DNA of 64,000 nt from Pythium myriotylum (lineage: Eukaryota; Oomycota; Peronosporomycetes; Pythiales; Pythiaceae), in NCBI GenBank assembly GCA_023091665.1, contig JALJCQ010000009.1:992001-1056000 (forward strand), read 5' to 3'. A program made the translations under genes and the position numbers. The notes beneath the pieces were generated by a model, which saw only the letters and a list, made by a program, of their open reading frames with translations, did not search any database and was not told the DNA's origin. Below, in pieces: positions 29,512-37,484 of the stretch (position 1 is the first letter of the stretch; each line of letters opens with the position of its first letter).

Positions 29512-31098
29512 CTAGATTTCAATCTCCTTGGCCTTTCCGTCCGGGTTCTCAATCTCAACAACTTGCTTGAGCTCGATGAGTGACCCTGCACGCACGGTTG
29601 AGGTCTCAGAGGATATTGACGACACATCTGACAAACGCTGGATGTGGGCGTCAGTAGGCTTCACAACGTGACCTGTGTGGGTGCTTTGAAGGTTGCCCAC
29701 TACAGATGATGATGATGATGAGGTGTTTGGAGCCGGCGATACCAAAGACGACACAGAGCCAAACGATGCGGCAGCAGAACCACCAGAGGACGTGAAAAAG
29801 TTGGTCATAGCGTGCGGACCGAGGCTGTTACCTTCGACATCTTCAGATGCACGCGATTGGTGGACACGAACGGAGGTCATCATGAGGGGATTGAACGGTT
29901 CAGTTTCAGAGAGCGTAGGCGATGCCGGCGGGATAACAAAGAACGACGAGGCCTGAGCAGGAGGCGGAGGTGGAGGTGCTCGTTTTGCCGCCATCGATGA
30001 GATTGATAAGGTCTTCTTGGATGCATTTCCTGGTGTTGACGGAGTGGGTGGGGGGAGTACTGGCAATGGCTCGTCGATCTCCAAAACAATCGACGGCTTC
30101 TTCGGTCGCGAAGTAGCAGAAGCGGATGAGGTGCCTCGCGACCGAGAGCGAGGGCGTTCGTCACCGCGACTGGCAGCTCGTTCTCGATTGAGCCCATCTC
30201 CGTACTTGTAGAGGTCATCGCACATACTGTCATGGAGACCCTGAATGGTGGTGGCGACGCTGACGTCGCTATCTCTTGGTTTAGGTGGAGCGCCTTGGCT
30301 GCGGAACGATGACGATACTGTCGACGTCGACGTGGTCATGGCGGATGTGTACTGCGGCTTGTGAACACCGTAGTCAGGTTGATGCTGTTGTCGTTGCGGT
30401 GGTGGCGCATACTGTGGTGCGGGGGTCTGTGCCTGTGTTTGATTCAGCGCGATCGTGCTCGGTGTCGCAACGTTGCTCGGAGATGGATCTACGAGTCGGT
30501 AGGTTGTGCTCTGATCTGGTCGGAATGGCTGTTGCAGCCCACGGTTCCCGGGGCTCACCACGGGTGTTGCCGAGCCGAAAATGCTTCCTCCGCCTCCTGT
30601 TCGGCCATTTGAGAACACTGAAAGACGATGCTGGTTACTTTGAGCCGAGAAACGCGACGATGGCGGGGGCGGCGGGAGTTCTATGGAGACAGTGGGCGTG
30701 CCGAGGTTCGGGTCGTGCTGGAACTTGGCGGCGACGAATCGCTTGTTCCGCTGTCTTCTTCGTATCAGCAGGATGACACCCAAAAGTGCAAGCAAGCCTA
30801 GAATTACGAGCGTGACGGAGAGCACGGCGTTGGATCCACCGTTGGCAGCCGATTTGTTGGTGATCGGCGTCGGCGTGGTCGGCTTGGGCGTTTGTGTCGG
30901 TGGCGGTGCTGCCGTTGTGGTGGTCGGAGCGGCGGTCGACGGGGCCACCGAGACGGGATGCGACTCCTTCCATTCAAAGTCGGACCCGGAGTGGCCTTCC
31001 TCTTGGCTGCCTTCATGCAGCGAAGCGGCACTCGTCTCCTCGACGAGTTCGTGCGGGTCCGCGAACGAGGACGCGGCGGCGGTGGGGTCCGCGCTCAT
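29512..31098 (-). CDS. Single-pass membrane protein, Ser/Thr/Pro-rich, unknown function
   Basis: The product has 528 residues from the Met at 31098 (MSADPTAAASSF); the frame is open to a Met at 31152. A Thr/Pro-rich ectodomain-like stretch (TTTTAAPPPTQTPKPTTPTP), likely O-glycosylated, precedes one hydrophobic helix (AVLSVTLVILGLLALLGVIL) at about residues 90-110. A basic stop-transfer RRRQRNKR follows, then about 410 residues of disordered Ser/Pro/Gln-rich sequence with poly-Pro runs (ELPPPPP; APPPPPPAQ), which could bind SH3, WW or profilin-type partners. There is no clear signal peptide, so insertion may rely on the helix itself. This layout resembles wall-stress sensors in fungi only in general terms. 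Confidence 0.6.
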   Translation of the reverse strand: MSADPTAAASSFADPHELVEETSAASLHEGSQEEGHSGSDFEWKESHPVSVAPSTAAPTTTTAAPPPTQTPKPTTPTPITNKSAANGGSNAVLSVTLVILGLLALLGVILLIRRRQRNKRFVAAKFQHDPNLGTPTVSIELPPPPPSSRFSAQSNQHRLSVFSNGRTGGGGSIFGSATPVVSPGNRGLQQPFRPDQSTTYRLVDPSPSNVATPSTIALNQTQAQTPAPQYAPPPQRQQHQPDYGVHKPQYTSAMTTSTSTVSSSFRSQGAPPKPRDSDVSVATTIQGLHDSMCDDLYKYGDGLNRERAASRGDERPRSRSRGTSSASATSRPKKPSIVLEIDEPLPVLPPPTPSTPGNASKKTLSISSMAAKRAPPPPPPAQASSFFVIPPASPTLSETEPFNPLMMTSVRVHQSRASEDVEGNSLGPHAMTNFFTSSGGSAAASFGSVSSLVSPAPNTSSSSSSVVGNLQSTHTGHVVKPTDAHIQRLSDVSSISSETSTVRAGSLIELKQVVEIENPDGKAKEIEI

Positions 31099-31423
31099 GG
31101 TGAAATAGCCCGCTCGGACGGTCCGTCTTTCAGCGGGAGAGGCCGCTTCCACGCGCCGATTGCGCGGCGATCCACCTGCTCTATCCGGTCAGCGCGGTTG
31201 GCCAGACGGCCTCAATGATCCACGGCTCGCATGGACGCTGGCTTTCTCCGGAGCTGCTCGACAGGTAGAGGTCCAGCTCACCAGATGGTGAGCCGGTTCG
31301 GTTACCGTGTCACCTCCCGACAAGTTAACTGATTTCCCGTGGCAGTACTGTTCGACTCGTGTTGGAGACTAGCAACCTCTATTAGTCAATGGAGCTCTCC
31401 AGAAGGAAGATGGCTACACTTTT
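31099..31423. other. Spacer between minus-strand genes
   Basis: This is the 5' flank of the membrane protein gene and the 3' flank of the GlyRS gene. No gene is visible. Confidence 0.4.
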
Positions 31424-32905
31424 TCAGAGCGACTCGAAGGTCGGGCGGGTGGCTCGCGTCGCTGCGAGCACGCTCGCGATCGGCACGCGCTTCTGCTCCA
31501 TGGTGTCGCGGTCGCGTACCGTCACGCACTGGTCGTCGAGCGTCTCGAAGTCGACGGTGAGGCACATGGGCGTGCCGATCTCGTCCTGGCGACGGTAGCG
31601 GCGGCCAATGCTGCCGGCCACGTCATAGTCCACGCTCGAGCCGTAGGCCAGATCCTGGAAGAGCTGCTCCGCAACCTGAGTCAGCGGCTCCTTCTTGACG
31701 AGCGGCAGCACGGCGAAGCGGTACGGAGAGATCTCTGGGTGGAGACGCAGCACCGTGCGCTTGCGGCCGAGCACTTCTTCCTCGTCGTAGGCGTCCAAGA
31801 GCATGGACAACAACACACGTCCAAGACCGAGCGCAGGCTCGACGACATGCGGCAAGTATTCCTCCTTCGTGATCGGGTCCTGGTACATCAAGCTCTTGCC
31901 GCTTGCGTCCATGTGCTTCTGGAGATCGTAGTTCGTGCGGTTGGCGATGCCCCAAAGCTCGCTCCAGCCAAACGGGTACTTGAACTGAATATCAGTCGTC
32001 GCGCGAGCATAGTGTGCGAGTTCCTCCTTGGCATGCTCGTGCTTGCGGATGTTCTCAGGGTTGACTCCGTACTTGAGCAAGAAGTTGTAGCACTCTTCAA
32101 CCCAGAATTCATACCACTTATCCGACTCGTCCGGGTGCGTGAAGAACTGCAGCTCAAGCTGCTCGAACTCGCGCGTGCGGAACAAGAAATGGCCCGGTGA
32201 GATCTCGTTGCGGAAGCTCTTGCCCATCTGGCCAATGCCAAAAGGCAACTTCTTGCGCATTGTGCTCTGGACGTGCGCGAAGTTGATGTACGCACCTTGC
32301 GCAGTCTCCGGTCGCAAGTAAATCCAGTTGCAGGTCTCTTCCGTCGCGCCCATGTTCGTGCGGAATAATAAGTTGAACTTCTTGGCGGGCTGGAACGTGT
32401 GCACCTTGCCACAGCTCGGGCAAGGGATGGCGTGCTGCGACAGCAATGCGTCCATCTCCTCCAACGCCATCGATGCAATCGCTTCTTGCTCCTCTTTGGT
32501 CGTCAGCTTGGATTCCAGGAGCTGGTCCACGCGCACGCGCGAGTTGCAGTTGGAGCACACTGTCATCGGGTCGGTGAAGTTGTCAACGTGCCCCGACGCG
32601 GTCCAAACGGCCGAGTTCATGAGCACGGACGAGTCCAGACCGACGCAGTTGGGGCGCTTCTGCACGAACTCGAACCACCAGCGGTCCTGGATGTTCTTCT
32701 TCATGAGCGTGCCGAGCGGCCCATAGTCGAAGCTGTTGGCGAGGCCGCCGTAGATCTCCGAGCCCGGGTAGATGAAGCCGCGGTGGCGACAGAGCGCGAC
32801 GAGCTTCTCCTGCAGATTGCCGGCAGCGGCCTTCTTGGTGGAGAAGAGGCGCCGCTGTGGCGCGCAGCGAGAGGCGACGGCGAAGCGCGGCATCTTCCTC
32901 ACCAA
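31424..32905 (-). CDS. Glycyl-tRNA synthetase, short bacterial-like type, probably mitochondrial
   Basis: The enzyme charges tRNA-Gly. The intronless frame has 493 residues. A basic, acid-free leader (MPRFAVASRCAPQRRLFSTK) looks like a mitochondrial presequence. Then comes the alpha2-type class II GlyRS core: RHRGFIYPGSEIYGGLANSF, the motif 1 region, a Cys-x2-Cys...Cys-x2-Cys zinc-like pair (CSNCNS and CPSCGK), motif 2 with YLRPETAQGAYINF and FRNEISP, and motif 3 in EPALGLGRVLLSML. The C-terminal anticodon-binding domain starts near ISPYRFAVLPLVKKE. The length matches bacterial GlyQS-type enzymes (460-510) rather than the larger eukaryotic cytosolic form with its insertions and WHEP domain. 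It shares a 125 bp divergent promoter with the helical-repeat gene at 33031. Confidence 0.9.
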   Translation of the reverse strand: MVRKMPRFAVASRCAPQRRLFSTKKAAAGNLQEKLVALCRHRGFIYPGSEIYGGLANSFDYGPLGTLMKKNIQDRWWFEFVQKRPNCVGLDSSVLMNSAVWTASGHVDNFTDPMTVCSNCNSRVRVDQLLESKLTTKEEQEAIASMALEEMDALLSQHAIPCPSCGKVHTFQPAKKFNLLFRTNMGATEETCNWIYLRPETAQGAYINFAHVQSTMRKKLPFGIGQMGKSFRNEISPGHFLFRTREFEQLELQFFTHPDESDKWYEFWVEECYNFLLKYGVNPENIRKHEHAKEELAHYARATTDIQFKYPFGWSELWGIANRTNYDLQKHMDASGKSLMYQDPITKEEYLPHVVEPALGLGRVLLSMLLDAYDEEEVLGRKRTVLRLHPEISPYRFAVLPLVKKEPLTQVAEQLFQDLAYGSSVDYDVAGSIGRRYRRQDEIGTPMCLTVDFETLDDQCVTVRDRDTMEQKRVPIASVLAATRATRPTFESL

Positions 32906-33030
32906 TTATCGCGAGCGGCTCAGAGAGATCCGCAGGTTTTTTGCTCCACACAAGGTTGGCGCAACATGCACAACGTTGAAGCAACATTCTGACGACATAA
33001 GAACGGCGCATTCGCCAAAAACGATACAGA

Positions 33031-34455
33031 ATGGCGCTCTTCACGAGCGACGTTCGCCTCGTGCTGGATCTGCTCACCGGCGACCAAGCGCTGGCGACGG
33101 CGGACGCATGGGAAGACGCGCTGCGTGGCGATGGCCGTGGGGAGCCCGAGGGCCGCGCTGGTGCAGCAGGCGCGTCGTCGGGCGGCCTGTTGGACGCCAT
33201 CGCGGCGGTCGTACCGCAGCTGACCGATTACAAGATCGTCCACGAGAACCTAGGTGGCCTGCTGGAGTTCGGTGAGCGACAATCGCTGCAACAGCTCTTC
33301 GACGTCACCACCAAATGGCTCGCTTATCCGCAATCCCATCCGGCCTTCTGCAGATGGTTGTACGCGTATCTGGAGGAAATCACCGACCGCATGGCGGATG
33401 TGGACGCGTTACGGTGGAAACAGGCGCTTCTCGTGGCGGCGCTGCAGGAAAACGAGCCAGGGCTCAAGCGCCTGCTGCTCAGGCTGATCGACCGACGCAT
33501 CGGCTCTCTGGAAAATACTGTCAGCGCGTCTGCCCAGCGTGAAGACGGTGTCGTGCGGCTGGTGTTGTTTTACTGGAGGAATGCCGACAAGCTGTGCCAA
33601 TCGTCACAGTTGTGTGCTGCCAAGCTTGTGGGCCTTCTGGATGGATCGAAGGTTCAGTCGACGGAGGTGGTCGCGGTGCTTCGCTGGGGACGACTGCTGA
33701 AGCCCCTTTTATTCGAGAACCTATTTGAGTTCTTACGAGTCATGGACGTCTTTCCTCCGGTGGTTGAGACGGAGCTGGCTGTATCCAACAGCATGGCAAA
33801 GCTCGTCAACGAGACCGCGGCAACTCGACCAGCAATCATGAAGAGACTTCAGACGGCTCAGCAATATGTATCGTCTGCGCTCGAGCGGGGTGTTGAACAC
33901 GTGTTCCGTTCGCCCTCAAGCAGATCCCATCGGATGGCGGAAGCCATCGCTGACTACTCCACGCATGCCGACCGCCTGTTGCTCGATCTCCATCTCGACC
34001 TCGTAGCCATCCCAGCTGCTGTCTTCCCGTCAATATTCACAGCGTATGTCGCTCTCGCTACTTTCGTCCTGCATGGAAAGGCGTCGGGAGTGCGTGCCTC
34101 AAGAAACCGTGCGTTGTGCGTCAGAGGTATCTACTCTCTCCTACTTGAGCGCACCGACTCCCCGAGCTTATTGCTTATCCTCGCCGCGATTATTGATCTT
34201 GAGGTCGCTCACATCTCAGTTTGGCGAGATAATACCGAGATCTTCTGCGATCTTGTGGAAGAATTGGGAGAAGCGATCGTGTTGGAGGTCGACTCCTCCA
34301 AGCGGCAAATCCTGCAGATCTCGCTGCTCCATCTTTTACTGGAGTGCGACGTCCATGTCGTGCGTGCTCACGCGTCGTTTCTGAGCGATCGTCTACCGGA
34401 GAAATCGTATAGGCTCGTGGTCCATCGGATTTCTGGACTCGAGAGATCGTCATGA
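33031..34455 (+). CDS. Helical-repeat protein of unknown function
   Basis: The 474-residue intronless product is almost entirely predicted amphipathic helices (for example LVLDLLTGDQALATADAWED, ALLVAALQENEPGLKRLLLR, ILQISLLHLLLECDVHVVRA), like HEAT or armadillo-type solenoids. A Gly/Ala-rich loop lies at residues 30-50. There is no signal peptide, membrane segment or catalytic motif. I do not recognise the family. It diverges from mitochondrial GlyRS and converges on COA5, but no functional link can be claimed. Confidence 0.65.
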   Translation: MALFTSDVRLVLDLLTGDQALATADAWEDALRGDGRGEPEGRAGAAGASSGGLLDAIAAVVPQLTDYKIVHENLGGLLEFGERQSLQQLFDVTTKWLAYPQSHPAFCRWLYAYLEEITDRMADVDALRWKQALLVAALQENEPGLKRLLLRLIDRRIGSLENTVSASAQREDGVVRLVLFYWRNADKLCQSSQLCAAKLVGLLDGSKVQSTEVVAVLRWGRLLKPLLFENLFEFLRVMDVFPPVVETELAVSNSMAKLVNETAATRPAIMKRLQTAQQYVSSALERGVEHVFRSPSSRSHRMAEAIADYSTHADRLLLDLHLDLVAIPAAVFPSIFTAYVALATFVLHGKASGVRASRNRALCVRGIYSLLLERTDSPSLLLILAAIIDLEVAHISVWRDNTEIFCDLVEELGEAIVLEVDSSKRQILQISLLHLLLECDVHVVRAHASFLSDRLPEKSYRLVVHRISGLERSS

Positions 34456-34512
34456 TAAAAAAAACTCCCCAGCTCAATACAATCGTACGATACCACTTGT
34501 ATTCTCTGCGAG

Positions 34513-34826
34513 TTACTGCTCTTGTGGCTTCGTCATGCCGCCTTTCGGCCCACGAATGCGTGTGCGCATGTCCAGTTGGCCGCGCTTGCACTCGAAGTAA
34601 GCGTATCGAAGCTCCTAGACGACGATGCATGCAATGTCAGCCACTACTTCCCACGGAGACCCGTAGCTCTTGGCCGTTGCGTCTTCGTCGCACCCACCCT
34701 GCACTCGTGGCCGTACTCCTTGAGCTTGAGGCACTGCTTCAGCGAGCGCGTGCCGTCGCTCATGCACTCCTCCGTGACCATGCAGTCGCGCAGCGCCTCC
34801 GCCATGTCCCGACACGACTTGCCCAT
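34513..34826 (-). CDS. COA5: Cytochrome c oxidase assembly factor COA5/PET191, two exons
   Basis: PET191/COA5 is a small intermembrane-space protein needed for cytochrome c oxidase assembly. Exon 1 (34698-34826) reads MGKSCRDMAEALRDC...; exon 2 (34513-34614) carries AYFECKRGQLDMRTRIRG. The intron of 83 nt runs GTGGGT...TCTAG and joins in phase 0, giving 76 residues. The Cys pattern (SC...DC...EC...QCL...ECR...ECKRGQLD) and the terminal R-x-RG match yeast and human Pet191, a twin CX9C-type protein about 70-110 residues long. The first exon alone reads through into the intron with no family tail, so splicing is needed to see the gene. It lies between the helical-repeat gene (convergent, 57 bp) and NMT copy 2 (divergent). 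Confidence 0.88.
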
Positions 34827-35056
34827 GGTGGTGGTCGTCGTTCGATTCCAATTATGATTCTGATCCAGGCGTGCCCTGAAGCACTCCTTTCAACTCCCTC
34901 GCTCGACTGACTACCGACATGGAATCAGATGAGGGGTGCGTCGACCTGATTCTCAAATCAGAGATCGGAGGAGCTCCGACACGGATCCTATCACGTGCGG
35001 CCACCCGAGCCGTGGGAGGGAACAGGCGCCGAAGTGAGGAGGAGAGGAGACGCGAC

Positions 35057-35075
35057 TCATTCTCGCAAGTGACTC
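35057..35075 (+). promoter_or_regulatory. Oomycete initiator-like element (NMT copy 2)
   Basis: CTCATTCTCGCAAGTG matches the oomycete Inr core (TCATTC) only 22-28 bp before the ATG at 35084. If transcription starts here, the in-frame Met at 34919 is not in the mRNA, which decides the start codon. Confidence 0.45.
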
Positions 35076-35083
35076 GCGCCAGC

Positions 35084-36367
35084 ATGAGTGGCAAGGACGC
35101 CAAGCCCAGCGACAAGCTCGAGCTCAACACGGTCGAGGAGCAGGAGGAGTTCCTGCGCGTGCTCAACCAGCTGCGGCTCGTGCAAGAGCCCGAGAAGCCG
35201 CGCACGCAGGACGACTACAAGTTCTGGAAGACGCAGCCCGTGCCCAAGATCGACGAGTTCCCGAGCGACCACGGCGCCATCGACGAGCCAAAGACCGTCG
35301 CCGATGTGCGGCCCGAGCCCTACGCCATGCCCGCCGGCTTCGAGTGGTGCGACGTCGACTTCAAGGACGACGCGCAGGCGCAGGAAGTGTACGACCTGCT
35401 CGCGGCCAACTACGTCGAGGACGACGGCGCGACGCTTCGCTTCGACTACTCGGTCAACTTCCTCAAGTGGGCGCTCACGCCGCCCGGATACCACAAGCAG
35501 TGGCATGTCGGCGTGCGCAACACCAAGACCGGCAAGCTCATGGCGTTTATCAGCGGGATCCCGGTGACCACGCGTGTGTACGAGCACGAGATGCCCATGG
35601 CCGAGATCAACTTTCTCTGTGTGCACAAGAAGCTGCGCACGAAGCGACTCGCGCCCGTGCTGATTAAGGAGATCACGCGTCGAGTGAACTTGCTGGACAT
35701 CTGGCAAGCCATTTACACTGCCGGTGCCGTGTTGCCGATGCCCGTGTCGCAGTGCCGCTACTACCATCGCTCGCTGAACCCAAAGAAGCTCGTAGAGATT
35801 GGCTTCTCGCCGCTGCCGCCGCGTATGACCATGTCGGGGCTCGTCAAGGCCCTGCGATTGCCGACTGCGACAGCGACGCCTGGGTTCCGCGTCATGGAGC
35901 GCAAGGACGTCAAACAGGTGACCAAGCTCCTGAAAGACTACCAGACCAAGTGCCAGCTCATCACCCACTACTCAGAGGAGGAGGTAGAGCACTGGATACT
36001 GCCGCAGGAGGGCGTCATTAGCTCGTTTGTGATCGAAAACCCGACCACTCACGAGATCACCGACTTTTCGAGCTACTACCACCTGCCTTCGTCCGTGCTC
36101 GGCAACGACAAGCACAAGACTCTCCAGGCTGCGTACTCGTTTTACAACGTGGCGACGTCCGTGCCGCTCGCAACGCTCATGCAGGATACGCTTATCATGG
36201 CCAAGCAGCAGGACTTTGACGTCTTCAACGCTCTGACGATCATGGAGAACATCGAGTTCCTGGAGCCGCTCAAGTTCGCCAAGGGCAGTGGAGAGCTCCA
36301 GTACTACCTCTACAACTGGCGCTGCCCACGCATGGCTCCCAAGGACATTGGCGTCGTGCTCTGTTAG
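35084..36367 (+). CDS. NMT: Glycylpeptide N-tetradecanoyltransferase (N-myristoyltransferase), copy 2
   Basis: The 427-residue paralogue of the gene at 27.9 kb has nearly identical blocks (DYKFWKTQPVPKIDEFPSDH; YSVNFLKWALTPPGY; NFLCVHKKLRTKRLAPVLI; YLYNWRCPRM) and the same terminal VLC. Relative to copy 1 it lacks a few residues in the N-terminal linker (after LRLV) and differs most in the C-terminal half around the peptide-binding surface (for example EWCDVDFKDDAQ and the TKCQLITHYSEEE region). I start at MSGKDAKPSDK; the frame continues upstream to 34919, but that stretch would add an Arg-rich leader in the promoter. GC content is higher than in copy 1. Both copies look intact. Confidence 0.95.
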   Translation: MSGKDAKPSDKLELNTVEEQEEFLRVLNQLRLVQEPEKPRTQDDYKFWKTQPVPKIDEFPSDHGAIDEPKTVADVRPEPYAMPAGFEWCDVDFKDDAQAQEVYDLLAANYVEDDGATLRFDYSVNFLKWALTPPGYHKQWHVGVRNTKTGKLMAFISGIPVTTRVYEHEMPMAEINFLCVHKKLRTKRLAPVLIKEITRRVNLLDIWQAIYTAGAVLPMPVSQCRYYHRSLNPKKLVEIGFSPLPPRMTMSGLVKALRLPTATATPGFRVMERKDVKQVTKLLKDYQTKCQLITHYSEEEVEHWILPQEGVISSFVIENPTTHEITDFSSYYHLPSSVLGNDKHKTLQAAYSFYNVATSVPLATLMQDTLIMAKQQDFDVFNALTIMENIEFLEPLKFAKGSGELQYYLYNWRCPRMAPKDIGVVLC

Positions 36368-36497
36368 ATTCCATGAGGACACTAGAGGAAACACGGCATT
36401 TGCTTCGTTCTCGAACGGTGCACAACATAAATTACATTCCACTTCCGGAAACTTTACCGGGGTTATGAAAAAACTAACGAACCGTACTTAAGCGGAG

Positions 36498-36549
36498 TGT
36501 TCCCGGCGGCCATTTCGTACTTAATCGGGAACATGTATACCTGGTATAC
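36498..36549. repeat. Palindrome cluster upstream of NDUFA12
   Basis: TGTTCCCG (36498-36505) and CGGGAACA (36526-36533) form an inverted repeat with a 20-nt loop. It abuts a 15-bp palindrome GTATACC-T-GGTATAC (36535-36549). A direct repeat CGTACTTAA occurs near 36484 and 36517. All lie 60-130 bp before the start codon, which suggests transcription-factor sites. Confidence 0.5.
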
Positions 36550-36610
36550 CGGTGGGGTGTTTGCGGTGGTCAGGAACTGCGTGGGGAGCCTCTCAACAGC
36601 TACGAGACAA

Positions 36611-37373
36611 ATGGCGAGTGTGTTGGCCGGCAAGCGGCTCGTGGCGGCCGCCTCGACGGCGCGCGCGCAGGTGGGCGTGGCCCAGTGGCAGCAGCGCACG
36701 TTCTTCTCCGTGGCCGAGAAGTACTACGAGGCCTACAAGCGCTACGGCTGGAAGCTCTCGCTCTGGAAGCTCTACAACCCGGGCGAGATCAAGTTCGGCT
36801 ACAAAGTGGGCGAGGACCAGTTCGGCAACGTCTACTACGAGGACCCGAACGAGCTCCACCTGCAGAACCGCTGGACCGAGTTCAAGGTCGACACGTACGA
36901 CGACTTTGAAGGCTCCAACATCCCGCCCGAGTGGCACCTTTGGATGCAGCACGTCACGGACGCCAAGCCCGGCGAGCCCGGACAGGACGTACGTAGTCAC
37001 ATGCGAGCGAGAGAAAAAAAAAACGAGAGATAGAGTTGGAGTGTGCTGACGACGATGCTCTGTTGGATTTTGCTTGTAGCCGGCCAACTGGGCCAAGGTT
37101 CCGATCGCGAGCGTGTCCCACGCGCCGTTCAAGAACCACCTCGGCCCGACCAAGCCGTACACCATGAACCCGACGCAGAAGCGCACGCGCGGCTACGGTA
37201 TCGGCAGCATCCTCACGACGCCGGACGAACCGGACCAGTACTACATCCAGCGCGGCCACGCGCAGCGCTTGCGCCAGCGCAAGAACGACTTGTTCGACGA
37301 GGTGGACTACAACAACCCGTCCAAGCCGGCCGCCAACAGCTCGGAGATGCTGCGTCCTCTGGACAAGAACTAG
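36611..37373 (+). CDS. NDUFA12: NADH:ubiquinone oxidoreductase subunit NDUFA12 (B17.2)
   Basis: An accessory subunit of mitochondrial complex I. Two exons (36611-36988 and 37080-37373; 91-nt intron GTACGT...TTGTAG) give 223 residues. An Arg/Ala-rich presequence (MASVLAGKRLVAAASTARA) precedes the family core: VGEDQFGNVYYED, NRWTEFK, and FEGSNIPPEWHLWMQHVTDA, the NDUFA12 hallmark with its Pro-Pro-Glu-Trp-His-x-Trp. The second exon gives KVPIASVSHAPFKNHLGPTK and a charged tail, making the protein longer than the animal form (about 145). The Met at 36611 is preferred because it gives the targeting sequence; the frame is open from 36497, over the palindromic promoter elements. Confidence 0.92.
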
Positions 37374-37484
37374 ACGTCGAGGTGAAGTTCTCTGACGACT
37401 GGGGTTGGTTGCAGTGGCGAAGCTATTTGCAACCGAGAGGATGTGTATCAAGAAATAAATGATCGAAAATGCTTCACTTGTCGT

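Noticed and set aside
29693..29710. Short GATGAT run as a microsatellite
   Set aside because: It encodes a poly-Ser stretch in the membrane protein and is only a few units long.
34919..35083. N-terminal extension of NMT copy 2
   Set aside because: An initiator-like element at 35057 and the lack of an equivalent in copy 1 favour the Met at 35084.
37043..37462. 139-codon plus-strand frame over NDUFA12 exon 2
   Set aside because: Wrong frame of the second exon; the correct frame continues the NDUFA12 core.
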